NCBI RefSeq assembly: GCF_029852145.1 | Contig: NC_079977.1 | Location: 10,164,640-10,228,639, forward strand | DNA: 64,000 nucleotides | Direction: 5' to 3' | Source: Microplitis mediator | Lineage: Eukaryota; Arthropoda; Insecta; Hymenoptera; Braconidae | Shown here: positions 61,286-64,000 of the stretch, piece by piece | Position numbering within the stretch: position 1 is the first letter of the stretch | Layout of the letters: each line of letters begins with the position of its first letter | Notes under the pieces: generated by a model | The model's database searches: none | The model's input: the letters and a program-made list of their open reading frames with translations, nothing else | What the model was told of the DNA's origin: nothing | Program-made: the position numbers and the translations under genes

Positions 61286-62226
61286 ATGGGGTATTCTATG
61301 CCAAATCACCGAGGTTTTGACCCGAACCCCTTTGATTTCGCTGAAACTTTTTTATCATTTTTTATCCTAAAAAAGGCATTTTTATGAATTTTTTCAGATT
61401 TTTTTACCCGACGCAAAAAAAGTTACGGATTTTCGAAAAAAACCGCTCTTTTTTTTTTAAATTGCTATAACTATCTCACAAATTAACCTTTCGGCACTTA
61501 CTTTTTTTTCAAAATTTGTGTTTTCAAATGGTGTTTTTAGAACAAAATACAAAAATTTTTTCAGAAGTCACGATGTATGAAATATTTCAGTTTTTTCAAA
61601 AAAAACCGTCATTTTGTCGAAGTCAAATTGGGAATTATCCTCCGAAAAAATTAATCCTTGTCCCTAATACACGTTTTTGTAAAATTTTATTCAACTTCTG
61701 AGCTTTTAAAAACAATCCAAAAAAACTTCAGCGCAAAGTCATATAAAATAAGCCAAATTTAGAAATTTTTTTATTTTCAATCGAAAAAAAAATATAAAGG
61801 AAAGTCGGCACAAAATGGGAATAGCCGGGTTAAATACTGTCTTAGTTGAAGTTTTTTTTGAGACAATAAAATTGACAATCGAAGGTTTCGGACTTCGACA
61901 AAATGACGGTTATTTTGAACAAACTGAAATATTTCATATATCGTGACTTCCGAAAAATTTTTTGTATTTTGTTCTAACAACTGCATTAAAAAACACAAAT
62001 TTTGAAAAAAAAAAGTGCCGAAAGGTTAATTGGTGAGATAGTTATAGCAATTTAAAAAAAAAGAGCGGTTTTTTTTAAAAAATCCGTAACTTTCTTTGGA
62101 TTGGGTAAAAATATCTGAAAAAATTCAGAAAAATGTCTGTTGTAGGATAAAAAATGATAAAAAAGTTTCAGGTAAATCGAAGGGGTTCGGGTCAAAACCT
62201 CGGTGATTTGGCATGGAATGCCCCAT
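61286..62226. mobile_element. ATGGGG-ended palindrome N3, 941 bp
   Basis: Starts ATGGGGTATTCTATGCCAAA and ends with the inverse of ATGGGGCATTCCATGCCAAA. Both halves are near-inverse copies around 61756. No protein; the small frames are chance. Confidence 0.85.
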
Positions 62227-62590
62227 ACAACGCAATAAACAAATCGTCAAAGTGTCAAAAAAAGAATATGTTAAAATTCTGAGTGTTGAATTTTTAACAT
62301 TTTTGTGTGTTAATTTAACACACAGTATTTATCTTGTTCAAACAGTCGCAATTGATAGATTTTTCAACACACAAAAATGTTTTTTTATACGAAAGTAACA
62401 CTTTTTATATGTTACTGTCAAGCCAACATACAAAATACGTTAGAAATAATATCGACTATCACAAAAGAATTCTTGGAAAATTTGTAACTTTCAACTGTTA
62501 CGTTCTGGCTTTAATTAAATTTAAATAAAAATTTTTAGAAATTTTTTTTTTGAAGTCTCGAATTATTTATTCGCCGCAGTGGGCGAATAA
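62227..62590. other. Spacer with a 9-bp hairpin
   Basis: TTATTCGCC and GGCGAATAA face each other at about 62567-62590. No gene. Confidence 0.5.
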
Positions 62591-63743
62591 ACTGTTCGAC
62601 ACTTCTTAGAATCATAATTAAACAATAAATTAATAAATCGGTACTTTGTTGGCGATATTATTTTTATTCACCGCCAACAATGTAACGGAAATCTCTTGCG
62701 ATAAGAGAGACGCCGTGGCTCGCGGATAATCTAAACAGATGACGATGCATGAGACCCGGGCCACGACGATTCTCTCATAGGAAACCTGAGATGCAACGTT
62801 AACATTTTGATAATGTATAATACCAAGGAGTGACAGAATCAAGCCAGTCGTTAAAAGTCAGTCGTTAAAAGTCAGTCGATTAAAGTCAGTCGTTTACAAG
62901 GCAGTGGATCACAAGATCTAGTAGAGCCAAGAACTCTACACAAACCTGCTGGCTTGATCCTGTCACTCGGACTTGGAGCAAAATATATATCCGTATTTCA
63001 TTCAAAATACATTTTCCTTTTTAACTTTGGGCGCCGCCACTGGCAGCCCAATACTAATACACACCTCATACTGGGCGCCGTCCCCGGCAGCCTAATATTC
63101 TCACCTGTTTTGGGCGCCGATACGGGCAGCCCAAGCACTTCCTTCCCGAATCCAAAATTCATGCTTCGAGGCCGATGACGCAGGAGGTCAGGATGTGCGG
63201 TACAGCTCGGTCGCGGGATTCGAGGTGTTATCACGGACCTCACCGAAGGTCATCCGAGAGTTGGGTCGGAGGAAGTTTTTGTTGAGCTTTCGAGCTCATG
63301 TGTTGTTGAGCTTTCGAGCTCGTGTGTTGTTGAGCCGTCGAGCTCTGGTGGTTTGATCGATCAATTAAAATTGCTTTTCCCTACGAAGGAACCGAGTCTT
63401 CAGGGCTCGTCTTGTTCGCGTTCAACGGAGGCATCAAAGGAATAACTTGGGGCGAGTGATGGGGCCCATAATCGTCATCATGGTAAGTCAATAAACTTTT
63501 TTTTGCATAAAATAAAAGAAGGTCAACAGCTGACGCACCTGGGGTCTATCGACACCCTAACGACGTCAACCTGGTAAAATTAAAAATATTCTGTCTGATT
63601 AATAGATAAGCCAGAATGTAACACAACATATACGCGTTTTCAGTATGAGGACTTAAAAAATTTATTGCTGCGGGACTTATAAAAAATTGGACTTTACATA
63701 TCTTCTGGAATTTTTAGAGAGAGAAAGTGGGCATAAGACGTAG
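62591..63743 (+). other. GC-richer stretch with three small tandem repeats; possible LTR or 5' exon
   Basis: TGTAACGG at about 62682 resembles the starts of the Gypsy LTRs in this window, but no matching end is seen. Repeats: about four 14-bp units CAGTCGTTAAAAGT at 62845-62901; three GGGCGCCG..GGCAGCC blocks starting at 63029, 63073 and 63112; three 24-bp units around GTTGAGCTTTCGAGCTC at 63281, 63305 and 63329. A consensus donor ATG|GTAAGT is at about 63482. Frames at 62954-63178 (+) and 62998-63243 (-) are not supported. Confidence 0.5.
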
Positions 63744-64000
63744 GGTTCCATGATTCTTGATCCCCCGACAAAATATCCCCACGACAAAAAATTCCCGACA
63801 ATTAATCCTTAATAGCCGGAGTTTTTGAATAAAACGATAAACCACCAAATATTAAAAGAAAAAAAAAAAAGAAAATTTTTGTTTGCAAATTGTATTTTGA
63901 AATGTAAAGGAAGAATTGTCTAAACACAAATCTAAACCTTTAAAAAAATGTGTTTTCGGTAATTAAGTATGTTTTGATATCCTATCTCAGTTTTTTCTTA
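63744..64000 (-). mobile_element. Second Penelope-like copy, runs out of the window
   Basis: From TTCCATGATTCTTGATCC on, nearly identical to 60197-60460, with a ~12-bp deletion near 63834. It would continue into RT beyond 64000. Confidence 0.8.

Noticed and set aside
1..64000. CRISPR arrays, operons or bacterial genes
   Set aside because: Regular repeats here are microsatellites, minisatellites or transposon repeats; all convincing coding parts belong to eukaryotic mobile elements or intron-bearing genes.

Overview
The window is nuclear DNA of an insect or other arthropod, AT-rich and built almost entirely of transposable elements. I see no bacterial operons, no rRNA or tRNA genes, and no convincing host gene. 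GT-AG introns, Ty3/Gypsy, LINE, Penelope-like, Tc1/mariner-type, Spy-type and CACTA-like elements, and many long palindromic (foldback) repeats, all point to an invertebrate genome. A parasitoid-wasp-like genome is my guess only; the sequence does not prove it.

Layout. 1-9739: a young, near-complete Ty3/Gypsy element on +, with intact gag and pol, a textbook -1 frameshift signal between them, and LTRs identical over the 360 bp that can be compared. 9809-18187: an older, decayed relative on -, with a 5' LTR, PBS, broken gag and truncated pol. Its leader carries a Spy-like DNA transposon (14520-16754), and its LTR is interrupted by a TA-flanked foldback element (18188-19521). 19827-20872: a solo LTR with a CTTT target duplication. 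23186-24135: a third related LTR (-) with its PBS. 24600-25490: microsatellite and a 154-bp tandem repeat. 26550-29810: a broken multi-exon gene (-) of a recurrent but unnamed insect protein family.

30458-50815 is an onion of nested elements about 20 kb deep. The outside is a pair of inverted arms of a TAGTCCAGTCGAG foldback family (A). Its left arm holds a 5.2-kb LINE with a 13-bp target duplication. Next is an ATGGGTCAT-ended element (B), whose left terminus holds a 2.3-kb near-perfect palindrome inserted between AAA and TTT with no target duplication. Inside B lies a 9.1-kb CACTA-like element (C) with two genes: an eight-coding-exon accessory gene and a single-exon transposase. The transposase was split at codon 13 by a 1408-bp foldback copy (T1) of the same family as A.

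51473-54853: a second ATGGGG-ended palindrome, split by an 1858-bp solo LTR (ACTT duplication). 54890-57545: an AT-rich tandem array, split by a 2-kb foldback element. 57777-59184: T2, a second 1408-bp copy of the foldback whose central part is inverted relative to T1. 60195-61268: a Penelope-like reverse transcriptase fragment between inverted termini with an 8-bp duplication; a second copy starts at 63744. 61286-62226: a third ATGGGG palindrome. 62591-63743: a GC-richer stretch with three small tandem repeat arrays.

The genes do not form a pathway. They are the coding parts of separate mobile elements, and the order of nesting gives their relative ages.
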